Positions 43,943 to 53,793 of a stretch of 64,000 bases of DNA are shown piece after piece. The notes under the pieces were generated by a model. That model was not told the origin of the DNA and did not search any database. It saw only the letters and a list, made by a program, of their open reading frames with translations. This stretch comes from JAEYOM01 sp036260935 (lineage in GTDB: Bacteria > Bacillota > Clostridia > Acetivibrionales > DTU013): the NCBI GenBank assembly GCA_036260935.1, contig DATALQ010000049.1:1-64000 (forward strand), written 5' to 3'. The translations under genes and the position numbers were made by a program. Position 1 is the first letter of the stretch. Each line of letters begins with the position of its first letter.

Positions 43943-44131
43943 CTGAAAAGGGAATCTCTGGGCATTTGGTTTTTCCGCCTTTCCACCAAAAAGCCATTGT
44001 TCTTTTACATCATTCTGTTGTTCGGAGTTGCGCTTTTTTTGTATCTTACTCTGACAACGCGAATTGAAACTGACGAAGGCAGCCAAACACTGTTTCACAT
44101 GATCTTTGTACGGGCAGGTAAAGGATTATGA
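43943..44131 (+). CDS. Small single-span membrane protein
   Basis: About 62 residues: a basic N-terminus (KRESLGIWFFRLSTKK), one hydrophobic helix (FFYIILLFGVALFLYLTL) and a short tail. The strong Shine-Dalgarno GAGGGGGGG at 43927-43935 is correctly spaced for CTG at 43943; a GTG at 43925 overlaps it and is less likely. The stop overlaps the next gene by 4 bp (ATGA). It resembles the membrane-anchor start of HlyD-type adaptors, so it may be a truncated adaptor or an accessory subunit. Confidence 0.55.
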   Translation: MKRESLGIWFFRLSTKKPLFFYIILLFGVALFLYLTLTTRIETDEGSQTLFHMIFVRAGKGL

Positions 44132-45873
44132 AAAAGCTGAATTACTTTGGCACTATCAGGTTCCTCTCCAAATACATAGGCTATTACAAGAAAAATTTCA
44201 TCATGTTTTACTTTGGATGGTTTTTCGATATGCTGCTCGGAATCGTAATGCCGATATTGTTCGGCATCATGATTGATGAGATTGTATATCACCGGAATCT
44301 TGATTCCTTTTTAAGAATAAGTTTGGTTTTTGTAATCATGTCCGTTTTCTCCTGCTTGCTGTATTTCCTGATATACGCCCAGCACCAGCACCTGATGAAC
44401 ATGTATGTCTATAATATCCAGCGGGATATCTTCCTGCATCTGCAAAAAACGAATGCTGAATTCATGTCAGATGCAAAAACTGGGGATATAATCACTATTG
44501 TCCAACATTATGCCCGCGAATGCATGCATTTTGTTATCCGAAATATCATCCATATCACAAATGGATGCATTAACCTTTTACTGCTGACGCTTTATATTTT
44601 CCTGATCAGTCCATGGATTGGCATGCTCATGCTTGTGGCCGTCCCGATTTCGGTTATCATCAACGCAAGGTTTGGTAAGAAAATACGGGGGTACTCGGAT
44701 GAGCAAAGAGAATATTACAGCGGTTATGTCGGCTATATTTACGAAGTCTTTACCGCCATTCGCGACATAAGGCTGCTTGGTGCAACCAGGAAAGTAAACC
44801 GTGATATCGTTGGCCGCCACAAAAAAATGTTTGCTGTAAATATAAAAGCGGGAGTGTCGACGATCACTGCTGAAAATATCATCACAGGTACAAATCTAGT
44901 AATTCAGCTGGCAATATTTACGCTTGCCGCCTGGTTGGTGAACCGGGGAAGTATGACCATCGGCTTGTTGACAGTAGTCATGACCTATTTCATTGCACTG
45001 ACCAATCAGGTTAAAAGGACAAGCGGCTCTTATCTTGACGCGCAAAATCGTGTCGGTTACATACAGCGTATCTATGAATTTATTCAGTCGCCAACAGAGG
45101 ATGACTGGCCGGGGAAGAACACGCTAAATGTGCACGGCGGCGAAATAATTGCCGAAAATATTAACTTCGCCTATCAAAAAGGCGGGGATATCCTGCGGGA
45201 TTTCCACCTGCACATCCGGCCGGGAGAACATTTTGCCCTGTGCGGGAAAAGCGGATGCGGCAAAACGACCTTTGGTTATATGCTGCTTGGATTTTATAGT
45301 GCACAGAAAGGCAGCATTATTATTGATGGGCAGAACCTGTCCGATTGCAGCTTGAAATCCATACGGCAGAATATCGGTATGATTTCTCAGGATGTGCTGC
45401 TCTTTGATGGCAGCATCAGGGAAAATCTGTTGCTCGGAAAGCCGGGGGCGTCGGATGATGAAATCATAGCTGCTCTGCATGAAGCCGGAATATGGGAGTA
45501 TGTATCCTGCCTGCCGGACGGCATTGACAGTGTTATAGGCAGCAAAGGTATTGGCCTGTCGGGAGGTCAAAGGCAAAGAATTGCAATTGCGCGTATATAC
45601 CTGAAAAATCCCTCGATCATAATCTTCGACGAGGCCACCTCCTCGCTCGACAGTGAAACGGAGAGGCAGATACATGGGGCTTGGGAGGCTGTACTCTCCG
45701 GGCGTACCTCGATCATTATCGCTCACCGCCAAAGTTCTGTGATGCTGTGTGACCGCGCCGCTATTATCGAAGATGGAAGGATTATCGAAACAGGCGCTCC
45801 GGCAGAAATGGAACGTACAAGTGCTGCTTTTAAAGAGCTGTTTGCGCTGCGGGAGGTGAGCACTGATGCGTGA
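44128..45873 (+). CDS. ABC exporter half-transporter (first of a pair)
   Basis: A 581-aa fusion of six-helix exporter domain (about 20-315) and ATPase domain. Walker A GKSGCGKTT begins near residue 373, the signature is LSGGQRQR, and Walker B is IIIFDEATSSLD with the H-loop IIIAHR. The last 8 bp overlap the second half-transporter, so a heterodimer is expected. Substrate may be a peptide or drug; no precursor peptide or modification enzyme is nearby. Confidence 0.93.
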   Translation: MKKLNYFGTIRFLSKYIGYYKKNFIMFYFGWFFDMLLGIVMPILFGIMIDEIVYHRNLDSFLRISLVFVIMSVFSCLLYFLIYAQHQHLMNMYVYNIQRDIFLHLQKTNAEFMSDAKTGDIITIVQHYARECMHFVIRNIIHITNGCINLLLLTLYIFLISPWIGMLMLVAVPISVIINARFGKKIRGYSDEQREYYSGYVGYIYEVFTAIRDIRLLGATRKVNRDIVGRHKKMFAVNIKAGVSTITAENIITGTNLVIQLAIFTLAAWLVNRGSMTIGLLTVVMTYFIALTNQVKRTSGSYLDAQNRVGYIQRIYEFIQSPTEDDWPGKNTLNVHGGEIIAENINFAYQKGGDILRDFHLHIRPGEHFALCGKSGCGKTTFGYMLLGFYSAQKGSIIIDGQNLSDCSLKSIRQNIGMISQDVLLFDGSIRENLLLGKPGASDDEIIAALHEAGIWEYVSCLPDGIDSVIGSKGIGLSGGQRQRIAIARIYLKNPSIIIFDEATSSLDSETERQIHGAWEAVLSGRTSIIIAHRQSSVMLCDRAAIIEDGRIIETGAPAEMERTSAAFKELFALREVSTDA

Positions 45874-47518
45874 AAAAATCAGATACAGGCTTAAAGTGCT
45901 GCGTTCGCTAAAACCGTTTGCGTTAGGAGTTAAAAGGTTCTTACTTCTCAACCTCGTAATCGGGATATTCACTATGGCACTTGGTTTTATACAGCCGCTG
46001 TTTTACAAACTGTTTATTGACAGGGTTATTTTAAAACGAGAGTTTTCGCTGATGACCATCGTCGCCCTTGGTTATTTATCGGTCTTTGCGGTCAATTTGG
46101 GGTTGTCCTATCTAAAAAACTATAGCACAAATCGTCTTGTGAACAGGGTCACCTTCCGGGTAAAAATAAAAATCCTGCGCAGCTTCTTTACCCGGGATTT
46201 TCCCAGCTATGACCGCCAGAGTGTTGGCGACATGAAAATGCGTTTGGATGATGATACCGCCTGTATTGCCTCTTATGCGGGCTCACAGACGGTTGACTAT
46301 GTCATAGCCTATATGACGCTCATTATTTCAGCGGTTTTACTCTACTTTATTGAATGGCGGCTTGCTCTTTTCTCCTGCGTGGTGATTCCGCTGACTTTTT
46401 GGCTCGATCATGTTATAGCAAAGCGTGAGGCTGTTGTCCTGAATAAGCAGAGGGAGAACGACCAGAAGATGTCAAGCTGGCTGCACGCTTCGGTACAGGG
46501 CTGGCGGGAGATCAAAGCCCTAAACCTTCAAAAGCATGAAGAACGGCAATTTGCCCGATATATCCGCAAATACGCCATTTTTTTCGGAACATGGATTAAC
46601 TATTGGGTTGTGCGAGTTTTGGTGATTCCAAAAATTAAGGAAGAATTTTTGATGCAGTTTTCGCTGTATTTTTTCGGAGGGCTTCTCATTATCGGAGGGC
46701 ATTTTGAGATTGGCTCGCTGCTTGTATTCATGCAATATTATGGTATTCTCTCAAACGCCCTCAGGATATTATCGGGAACGGATGCGGACCTGCTCACAGC
46801 CACGCCGCAGAGTGACCGGATGATGGAAGAGCTTTCACGCGGGTTTGTTAAGCGCCGGGGTATGCAAGCTCTCGGAACAAGCAATCGCATTGAATTCCTG
46901 GATGTTACATTTGCATACCCTGACACGGAGAAAAACATTATTGAGAATCTCAGCTTTTACATTGATGATGGTGAACGGGTAGGTTTTACAGGGAAAAGCG
47001 GCGCCGGTAAAACAACTGTGTTAAACCTGATGATGGGTATGCTGCATCCCTCAAGCGGTACAATATTGTTTTCCGAGGTGAATTTAGCTGAGCTTTCCCT
47101 TAATGCGATACACCGAAGAGTCGGTTTTGTTATGCAGGAAAATACCCTGTTCAACGCAAGTATTCGTGAAAATCTGTTGTATGGCAAGGCTGAAGCAAAG
47201 GATGAGGAGCTTGTTTCCGCTTGCCGGAAAGCATATATTTATGATTTCATCAAGAGTTTGCCCGACGGCTTTGATACCGTCATAGGTGAACGTGGAATCA
47301 AGCTTTCAGGCGGTCAGAAACAACGTATCGTTCTCGCCAGGCTATTTCTAAGGGATGTTAAAGTTTTTATCTTCGATGAGGCCACAAGCGCCCTCGATCA
47401 GTATAGCGAGAGTATCATACAGGACGCCATAAGGAGCATAGGCCAGGACAAAACCATCATTGTTGTCGCTCACCGGGAAAGCTCGCTTGCTCTTTGCGAC
47501 AGGGTGATTGCGCTGTAG
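45866..47518 (+). CDS. ABC exporter half-transporter (second of a pair)
   Basis: A 550-aa partner with the same layout: six helices (about 20-320), Walker A GKSGAGKTT near residue 376, signature LSGGQKQR, Walker B VFIFDEATSALD and H-loop VVAHR. The C-terminus stops immediately after the D-loop/H-loop region (DRVIAL), shorter than the first subunit. GGAGGTGAG precedes the ATG. It is last in the operon, with a hairpin downstream. Confidence 0.92.
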   Translation: MREKIRYRLKVLRSLKPFALGVKRFLLLNLVIGIFTMALGFIQPLFYKLFIDRVILKREFSLMTIVALGYLSVFAVNLGLSYLKNYSTNRLVNRVTFRVKIKILRSFFTRDFPSYDRQSVGDMKMRLDDDTACIASYAGSQTVDYVIAYMTLIISAVLLYFIEWRLALFSCVVIPLTFWLDHVIAKREAVVLNKQRENDQKMSSWLHASVQGWREIKALNLQKHEERQFARYIRKYAIFFGTWINYWVVRVLVIPKIKEEFLMQFSLYFFGGLLIIGGHFEIGSLLVFMQYYGILSNALRILSGTDADLLTATPQSDRMMEELSRGFVKRRGMQALGTSNRIEFLDVTFAYPDTEKNIIENLSFYIDDGERVGFTGKSGAGKTTVLNLMMGMLHPSSGTILFSEVNLAELSLNAIHRRVGFVMQENTLFNASIRENLLYGKAEAKDEELVSACRKAYIYDFIKSLPDGFDTVIGERGIKLSGGQKQRIVLARLFLRDVKVFIFDEATSALDQYSESIIQDAIRSIGQDKTIIVVAHRESSLALCDRVIAL

Positions 47519-47542
47519 CTTTTGTCGATAATGCGTCATATA

Positions 47543-47565
47543 AGGGGATAGAGAACCTATCCCCT
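47543..47565. terminator. Hairpin between convergent ABC and AraC genes
   Basis: Perfect 9-bp arms AGGGGATAG and CTATCCCCT with a 5-nt loop, exactly in the 50-bp gap. No T-run follows on either strand, so termination efficiency is uncertain. Confidence 0.55.
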
Positions 47566-47568
47566 CAA

Positions 47569-48480
47569 TCAACTTTGCCGGTCTCTGGGTTTTATCGGAA
47601 CATATATTTCCATGCTGATTTTTTCATATTCCGATGTATGGCAATGCTCGTCATAATACTCAAAATCATACTTGCCATCATCTATTTCATACCCGGATGC
47701 CGGGAACCATTCCTGAAGAATGTACTTCCATGTTCCCTGTATGGAGTCGACAAAGTCATTTTCATCGACAGCTGGCGATGTGAATACCGCATATGTGGCT
47801 TCAGGGACTTCAAGCTTATACATGTCTTCCCTGGCTGAATCGAAATTATCGACGGCCACACCCAACAGATAAGAAAAACTGTCCGTATTTACATCGGCAT
47901 TGATGCAAATACAGTATTCTCCATGCTTTGGCGGATTCAAATAATTGTAAAGCTTCGTTTCACATTCACCGTCCGTCAACCCCCTCTGTGCCCAAAAGGC
48001 GGGGATATCCCGTGTATGAAGGGTATTTTTCAAATTGTTCTTAAATTCGTATCCGACGACTTTAAAGGCCGGTTTTTCAATTATTTTCGGTTGCATAACA
48101 ACACCTCCCATTTTATTTGCCAGCAGGTTTTCCAAAATGATTCTTTGCGGTATTCCGGCAGGTGAGTGAACACGGTAGAGACTTGGGGGATATCCGAAAC
48201 AACGTTTGAAAGCCTTGGTAAAGCCTGCATGCGTCTCAAAACCATAATTCATGGCTATATCGATGATTTTTTTGCCATTATTGAGCTCAAATAAGGCAAA
48301 TTGCAGTTTGCGTCTTAAAACATATTCCATTACAGATAGTCCTACAAAGCTATTGAAGACTCTGTAATAATGGTAAGTTGAAAACCCTGCGACTCTGGCC
48401 AGAGCGTCTACAGATATTTCATCCTGTATGTTTTCATCAATGTAATCAATAGTCTTTTGAATCAATTCGATATAGTTCAC
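47569..48480 (-). CDS. AraC-family regulator with GyrI-like effector domain (Rob/SoxS-like)
   Basis: A 303-aa protein with an N-terminal double helix-turn-helix (about 1-105: ISVDALARVAGFSTYHYYRVF and IIDIAMNYGFETHAGFTKAFKR) and a C-terminal GyrI-like binding domain (about 130-300, ending MEIYVPIKPR). This reverse order is that of Rob-like multidrug sensors. It is divergent from the adaptor/FtsX genes and probably regulates them. Confidence 0.9.
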   Translation of the reverse strand: MNYIELIQKTIDYIDENIQDEISVDALARVAGFSTYHYYRVFNSFVGLSVMEYVLRRKLQFALFELNNGKKIIDIAMNYGFETHAGFTKAFKRCFGYPPSLYRVHSPAGIPQRIILENLLANKMGGVVMQPKIIEKPAFKVVGYEFKNNLKNTLHTRDIPAFWAQRGLTDGECETKLYNYLNPPKHGEYCICINADVNTDSFSYLLGVAVDNFDSAREDMYKLEVPEATYAVFTSPAVDENDFVDSIQGTWKYILQEWFPASGYEIDDGKYDFEYYDEHCHTSEYEKISMEIYVPIKPRDRQS

Positions 48481-48641
48481 TCAAGTTCTCCCCAATCGTG
48501 TTTCCCGTACGGTAATTATATAATAGCATATAGGGAGGATTTTACTTATCCGTTCTTGTCATGTTATGAAACTTACCATATAATAGTAACAAGTGAAAAT
48601 TTTATTTGCGATATTCCACATTCACTACTGGAGTGATTTAT

Positions 48642-49700
48642 CTGAGCAAATCCGGAATTTTTTCAAATCATAAAGTAAAATCCGTGTTATGTCTGGCCCT
48701 CGTATCCTGGGCACTTTCCATGACAGGCTGTGCTTTGCAGTCTGAAAAAGCTGAGAGCGCAGGCGCATTTCCCGCCGTCACGCTGGAAGAACCCGCAAAG
48801 GCCCAAATCAATACATACAAGGTCAAACGCGGCAGTATTCAAAATAAGGTTGTCGGATGGGGGGCCTTTCTGACCCCGGCTACCTGGGATCTGCATTTCA
48901 GGACTTCCGGCACATTTAAATCCACTTATGTATCATATCTTCAAAAGATATCCGTAGGCGACCTTGTGGCGGAATTGGATACAGAATCACTAAAAAGGCA
49001 GTTGGAAAGGGCCCGTATTGCCCAGGAACGCGCCAAGCTCGAATACGAGCGGCTGAAAACAGAAAATGAGCTGAATGGCGGCGGAGGAAAATATTCAATA
49101 AAAAAAGCCGAGATTGATCTTGAACTGGCGAAGATGGATGTGGAAGACCTGACAAGTACAATAAATCTTTCGGCGTTAAAATCTGAGGTTGCCGGCGTCG
49201 TTACCTCCATATGCACATTTTCACCGGGAAGCACTGTCAATCAGGAGGATGAGATCGTCCGGATCGCAGATAAAAGCAAGATGCTTCTGGTGTCCAAAAG
49301 TAACTCCGGTACGGAGAGCCTGAAAGTCGGAACGGCAGTCGAGGTAAGCTACAAAGGTAAGGTTTACAACGGAGAGGTTGTCAAATTGCCGACTGATACC
49401 TTAAGTGAAGAAAAGGATTATATGGCCAATGCGATTCACATAAAGGTAGCCGACTTGCCGGAGGATCAGGTTAGTTTAAATGATGCTGCAACATTTTCCC
49501 TTATTCTGGCCAGTGCATCCGACACCCTGTTAGTCCGGAAGCAGGACATTTTCACGGCAGAAGGGAAAAGCTTCGTCAATGTCTATAAGGACGGAGTTAT
49601 TAAGGAAAGGGAGATTAAAACCGGGATCGTTTCTTCCGACAGCGGCGATATCGAAGTGGTCGATGGTCTGGAGGAAGGCGAAGATATTATAGTTCGGTAG
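48642..49700 (+). CDS. Membrane-fusion (HlyD/MacA-type) adaptor lipoprotein
   Basis: An efflux periplasmic-adaptor-like protein anchored by a lipoprotein signal (LSMTGC). A lipoyl-like beta segment, a short coiled-coil (about residues 110-165, RIAQERAKLEYERLK), and beta-barrel domains follow, ending in EVVDGLEEGEDIIV. The start is unclear: GGAGTGA at 48630-48636 is placed for CTG at 48642; the only longer alternative, TTG at 48606, has no ribosome site. It is followed by an FtsX permease and a second adaptor. Confidence 0.82.
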   Translation: MSKSGIFSNHKVKSVLCLALVSWALSMTGCALQSEKAESAGAFPAVTLEEPAKAQINTYKVKRGSIQNKVVGWGAFLTPATWDLHFRTSGTFKSTYVSYLQKISVGDLVAELDTESLKRQLERARIAQERAKLEYERLKTENELNGGGGKYSIKKAEIDLELAKMDVEDLTSTINLSALKSEVAGVVTSICTFSPGSTVNQEDEIVRIADKSKMLLVSKSNSGTESLKVGTAVEVSYKGKVYNGEVVKLPTDTLSEEKDYMANAIHIKVADLPEDQVSLNDAATFSLILASASDTLLVRKQDIFTAEGKSFVNVYKDGVIKEREIKTGIVSSDSGDIEVVDGLEEGEDIIVR

Positions 49701-49716
49701 AAAGGGATGCTTCTTA

Positions 49717-52608
49717 TTGCTGATTGTTGCTCTGAGAAAAACATTAAAGAACCCCTGGCTGTCTGTGTGCCTGCTTTGCGGGTTTATTATGGCTGCCGCC
49801 GTAACCTGCAGCATTCCAATGTATGCGGGAAGCGCCCCTTTGAAATATTTGTCGGAGGAATTCGGGCAAGTCGCTGAAGATAGCGGAAAATTTCCTGCAT
49901 ACTGGTCCGCAGGGATAACGCTGAAACCGGAAAACGGTAATTTGGAAGGGAAATACAATGACTTCCTGAAAAGAACCCGGGCATTGAAAACTAATATTCC
50001 GCTCCCAACATTGGGAACTGCGGATACAATCGCGATAAAAAACGTAATCCAGATAGACAGCACCAGGAAATCCGATCTGAACTCATTCGACGGTCTTGAG
50101 AACTATACCAGGATAATCAGCGGCAAGATGTGCTCCGGTGTGACGGAAGGCGGTGTCATGGAGGCTGTCGTATCTGAAAACGACATGCTGCAGAGTTGTC
50201 TGGCTCTGGGTAAAACATATTTTATACCCACCGCACAAGGGAATATCGGTGTAAAAATTGTCGGAATCGTAAAAACCCTGTCTCCGGAAAAGTTGGCATG
50301 GTATGAGGATTACCCGTTTGATAAGACCAAAAATGCCTTCTATGTGGATTATGATCTGTTGAAAAGAGAATTCATACAAACGGCAAAATCCGGCCTGACA
50401 ATGGAAATCCAAACCTACAGTGCGTATGATTACAGGGAAATCACCTCCGCCAATCTTAAGACCACCCGCCTGGCCTTGGCCAATTGGATTAAGGCAAATG
50501 GTTCCACTGTATTTAAATGTCCTATGATACCCCTTTTGGATAATTACAAAAAACAGGAGACATCCCTTCTCGGAATAATGTTCGTATTAAATCTTCCCAT
50601 TCTGTTTATGATTTTACTTCTTATTTGTACGGTCTCCTGCCTGATCGCCGACCATGACAGGACGGAAATTGCCGTTATTGCCAGCCGTGGAGGAAGAAGG
50701 CGTCAGGTAGCTTTGATCTACTTGCTGCAGGGTGTTTTTCTGGGTGCGGCGGCACTTCTGGCAGGGCCTCCGGCGGGTTTCCTGATATGCCGTATCATCG
50801 GCGCCTCAGGTGACTTTATGGATTTGAAATATGATCCAACAATGCCGATTGCATTCAACGGCAATATTATGTTATATGCGCTTGGCGCCGTACTGGTCAA
50901 TCTTCTGGCCATGCTCCTGACGACTTTGGCCTTTACTGATTTTTCCGTAGTCCAGCAGAAACAGAAGCGTGTAAGAAGCGGAAAATATTCCTCCCTTCCC
51001 GGTCTGGCTATCGGTCTGCTTTTATTGGGACTGTCACTGTACTGGAGATTTACCGGCAAGATTTCTACCATGGCTGGTGCACCGGGCGATCCAGCCCTTG
51101 AGACCATCCCTTTGGACCCGCTGCTTGTGATAAATGCCGTCGTTTTTATTGCAGGAATATCTCTTATTATGCTGTTTGTCTTCCCATATTTCATAAATAT
51201 CCTTTTTTATGCAGGAAAGCGAATCTGGTCGCCGATGCCGTATCTTGCCTTTGTTCAGACAGGCCGCAACCGGGACATGAAGCAGCTCTTCATGCTGTTC
51301 TTCCTTATGGCTTTCGCGGTGGGACTCTTCAATTCAAACACGGCACGGACCGTAGATCGCAACATATCGGATAGTATCATGTATAAAAATGGTGCCGATC
51401 AGGTATTGCAGGAAAAATGGGAAGGTACCGACCCGGACAAACCGAACGAAGGCGATGAAATGGCTGCGGCCTTTGGCGATGCGAAAGCCGCTAAGAAAAT
51501 AGAGTTATATAATTATAGAGAATTAGCCGGAAAAACACGGACTATTTATAAAGAACCGGATTTTTCATGGTATGCAAAGCAGAAAGGGGTAATAAGCTCT
51601 GCAAGAGTATTTTATACCGATGATGCGGTTGTAAACTTTTCGCGGTATCCCGGGCTGGAGTCCGACAGGACACGTTTTCCAGGGGCTGCAGAAGCTCCCG
51701 AGGCTTCCGATGTAGAGATGTTTGCCGTCAACACCAGGGAGTTTGGCAATACTGCCTGGTTCCGGGGAGATCTACTATCCTCCAACTGGTACGTTTATCT
51801 GAACCAGCTCGGTGAACAACCGAATGGCGTTTTACTTTCACGTTCCTTTGAACAGGACTATGGTGTGAAAAAAGGGGATTTCATTACTGCTACCTTCAGT
51901 AATACCGGCAGCATCAAGGCAAAAGTAGTGGATTTTCTCCAATACTGGCCAGGGTTCGAACCGGTTTCAAATTCGGGCGAAAACAGATATCTGACAGTTA
52001 TGAATCTGGGGTATATGCAGACTTCTACCCCCCTTCTTCCTTATCAGGTCTGGTTGAAGACCGATGGCAGTGTCTCTGCGCAGGCACTGGCCGGAAAACT
52101 GAAGGCCGAGTCCAGACTGGTTCAGGTTCTTTCCGATTCAAGGATGGAAGTGAACAAGAAGCTGCGAGAACCTGTTATCCAGGTTTTCAACGGAGCCCTA
52201 TCGTTGGGTCTTGTTTTGATACTTGCCGTGAGTATGACCGGTTTCTTGATCTATTGGGTCCTTTCCATAAAAAGAAGGGAATTGCAGTTCGGAATGCTGA
52301 GATCCTTCGGGGTTGAATTCCGTAGCATTCTGGGTATGCTTGCGCTGGAACAGCTTTTGACCTCCCTGTCCTCTGTGGCAGGCGGTATCCTGATCGGTCA
52401 GCTCGCCACAAAAGTATACCTTCCTGTAATGGGCAGTGCCTGGAATGGGGCGGGACAATTGCTTCCATTCCTGATAACCTTGGTCAGGAGTGATTATGAC
52501 CGGTTTATTTGGATAAGCATAGTTATGCTGCTGGCAGCAATGCTGATTCTGGGAAGGATCATCTCGAGAATCCGGATCGCGCAGGTAATTAAGCTGGGAG
52601 AGGAGTAG
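49717..52608 (+). CDS. Large FtsX-like ABC permease
   Basis: A 963-residue permease with two FtsX modules. A helix at about 15-35 and a long extracytoplasmic domain precede the first module (about 285-410, with IASRGGRRRQVALIY). A second extracytoplasmic region follows, and the second FtsX module is at the C-terminus (about 825-955, with KRRELQFGMLRSFGV). Such proteins move lipoproteins, peptides or lipids and need a MacB/LolD-type ATPase. None is encoded in the flanking genes. The TTG at 49717 is assumed, with AAAGGG upstream; CTG at 49720 is possible. Confidence 0.88.
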   Translation: MLIVALRKTLKNPWLSVCLLCGFIMAAAVTCSIPMYAGSAPLKYLSEEFGQVAEDSGKFPAYWSAGITLKPENGNLEGKYNDFLKRTRALKTNIPLPTLGTADTIAIKNVIQIDSTRKSDLNSFDGLENYTRIISGKMCSGVTEGGVMEAVVSENDMLQSCLALGKTYFIPTAQGNIGVKIVGIVKTLSPEKLAWYEDYPFDKTKNAFYVDYDLLKREFIQTAKSGLTMEIQTYSAYDYREITSANLKTTRLALANWIKANGSTVFKCPMIPLLDNYKKQETSLLGIMFVLNLPILFMILLLICTVSCLIADHDRTEIAVIASRGGRRRQVALIYLLQGVFLGAAALLAGPPAGFLICRIIGASGDFMDLKYDPTMPIAFNGNIMLYALGAVLVNLLAMLLTTLAFTDFSVVQQKQKRVRSGKYSSLPGLAIGLLLLGLSLYWRFTGKISTMAGAPGDPALETIPLDPLLVINAVVFIAGISLIMLFVFPYFINILFYAGKRIWSPMPYLAFVQTGRNRDMKQLFMLFFLMAFAVGLFNSNTARTVDRNISDSIMYKNGADQVLQEKWEGTDPDKPNEGDEMAAAFGDAKAAKKIELYNYRELAGKTRTIYKEPDFSWYAKQKGVISSARVFYTDDAVVNFSRYPGLESDRTRFPGAAEAPEASDVEMFAVNTREFGNTAWFRGDLLSSNWYVYLNQLGEQPNGVLLSRSFEQDYGVKKGDFITATFSNTGSIKAKVVDFLQYWPGFEPVSNSGENRYLTVMNLGYMQTSTPLLPYQVWLKTDGSVSAQALAGKLKAESRLVQVLSDSRMEVNKKLREPVIQVFNGALSLGLVLILAVSMTGFLIYWVLSIKRRELQFGMLRSFGVEFRSILGMLALEQLLTSLSSVAGGILIGQLATKVYLPVMGSAWNGAGQLLPFLITLVRSDYDRFIWISIVMLLAAMLILGRIISRIRIAQVIKLGEE

Positions 52609-52619
52609 CAGGTACTTTT

Positions 52620-53753
52620 ATGAAAAGATCGAATATTTTAAATAAATTGCTCATACTGTCCTGCATATTTTTATTGTTGCTGCCTTCCGGCTGCTCTTAT
52701 CCGGCGGATCCCCAGACATCCGCAGGGGACACACTGCAAGGCCGGAATGAAACCATTGCTTCTTCGAGTTCTCAGGATGCGGTCCCAACAATAACAGCCT
52801 CCTACCAGACAATACAAAATACAATCAAATTGGGAGGCATATTTCAGAGGAGTAAAACCTGTAACGTATCCTTTTCCGTCTCGGGTTACGAAATAGCAAA
52901 GGTTTATGTGAATGCAGGGGATGAAGTTAAAAAGGGCGATTTACTGGCAGAGCTCGATACTACGGCTTTGGCAAGGGAGAAGATGAAGAAGGAACTGGAG
53001 AGGGAGAAAGTTCTTGTCGGTCTGGAAGAGCTTAGTGTCAGCGAAGCAATTGACGGAAAAAAAGACATGAATGCGAGGAAAGTAGCGCAACTTGACCTTC
53101 AGGCTCTTGAACTCGATATGCAGGAACTGGGACAAAGAATGAGTGCCTGTAAACTATTATCTCCCGCGGACGGCATCGTAGGAGAACTGGATGTCAAGGC
53201 CGGCAGCATATCACAGGCCTATCGGCCGGTGATCCGGATATACGGCATATCTGATATGGTATTTCTGGCGGATAACATATACATAAGGTATGATGATTTC
53301 GTCAACTCAGATAGAAAGTCAGTGCATAGCCCCGCCGGTATTGTCAGGGGATTGAAGAGTGTCATCAACTACGGCACAGGTGGTACATCAAGCATACCCT
53401 GTACCATTGACAGGATCACCTATTTCACATATAGAACCGCTACTGCGGCCACAATATCACTACAGGCTGCTTTGGACGGATCAGTCCCTAGTGAGATAAC
53501 AGAAGGGACGGAAGGCGTCATCACTTTGAATACCGGAATAGAAAAAAAGGCTCTAGCCGTTCCTAGGGGATCCCTTTATGTGACCTTCGGCGAGGAGCAT
53601 GTCAAAGTGCTGGAGAACAATAAGGCAGTCGAAAGGCTTGTGAAGAGCGGGTTAAGGGATGATGCCCAAGACCTGGTTGAGATAACGGACGGGTTGAGCG
53701 AGGGAGACAAGGTTCTTTTAAATCCGTCCGTCTCTATGCAGACAATGGATTGA
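52620..53753 (+). CDS. Second efflux adaptor lipoprotein
   Basis: A 377-aa adaptor with lipobox PSGC (about residue 25). It has a biotinyl-lipoyl-like hairpin (GYEIAKVYVNAGDEVKKGDLL), a coiled-coil about 120-180, and a barrel ending GLSEGDKVLLNPSV. It lies 11 bp after the FtsX gene, with GGAGAGGAG upstream. It is related to the adaptor at 48642 but not near-identical, so two different adaptors may serve one permease. Confidence 0.88.
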   Translation: MKRSNILNKLLILSCIFLLLLPSGCSYPADPQTSAGDTLQGRNETIASSSSQDAVPTITASYQTIQNTIKLGGIFQRSKTCNVSFSVSGYEIAKVYVNAGDEVKKGDLLAELDTTALAREKMKKELEREKVLVGLEELSVSEAIDGKKDMNARKVAQLDLQALELDMQELGQRMSACKLLSPADGIVGELDVKAGSISQAYRPVIRIYGISDMVFLADNIYIRYDDFVNSDRKSVHSPAGIVRGLKSVINYGTGGTSSIPCTIDRITYFTYRTATAATISLQAALDGSVPSEITEGTEGVITLNTGIEKKALAVPRGSLYVTFGEEHVKVLENNKAVERLVKSGLRDDAQDLVEITDGLSEGDKVLLNPSVSMQTMD

Positions 53754-53793
53754 AGCGGGGACTAATAAACTGCCTATGGGTAAGGAAATAAAT

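Noticed and set aside
45124..45972. 282-residue minus-strand ORF
   Set aside because: It is antisense to the conserved ATPase domain of the ABC exporter and shows no domain or ribosome site of its own.
43925..47518. Lanthipeptide or other RiPP cluster around the two ABC exporters
   Set aside because: No modification enzyme, peptidase domain or convincing precursor peptide is nearby.
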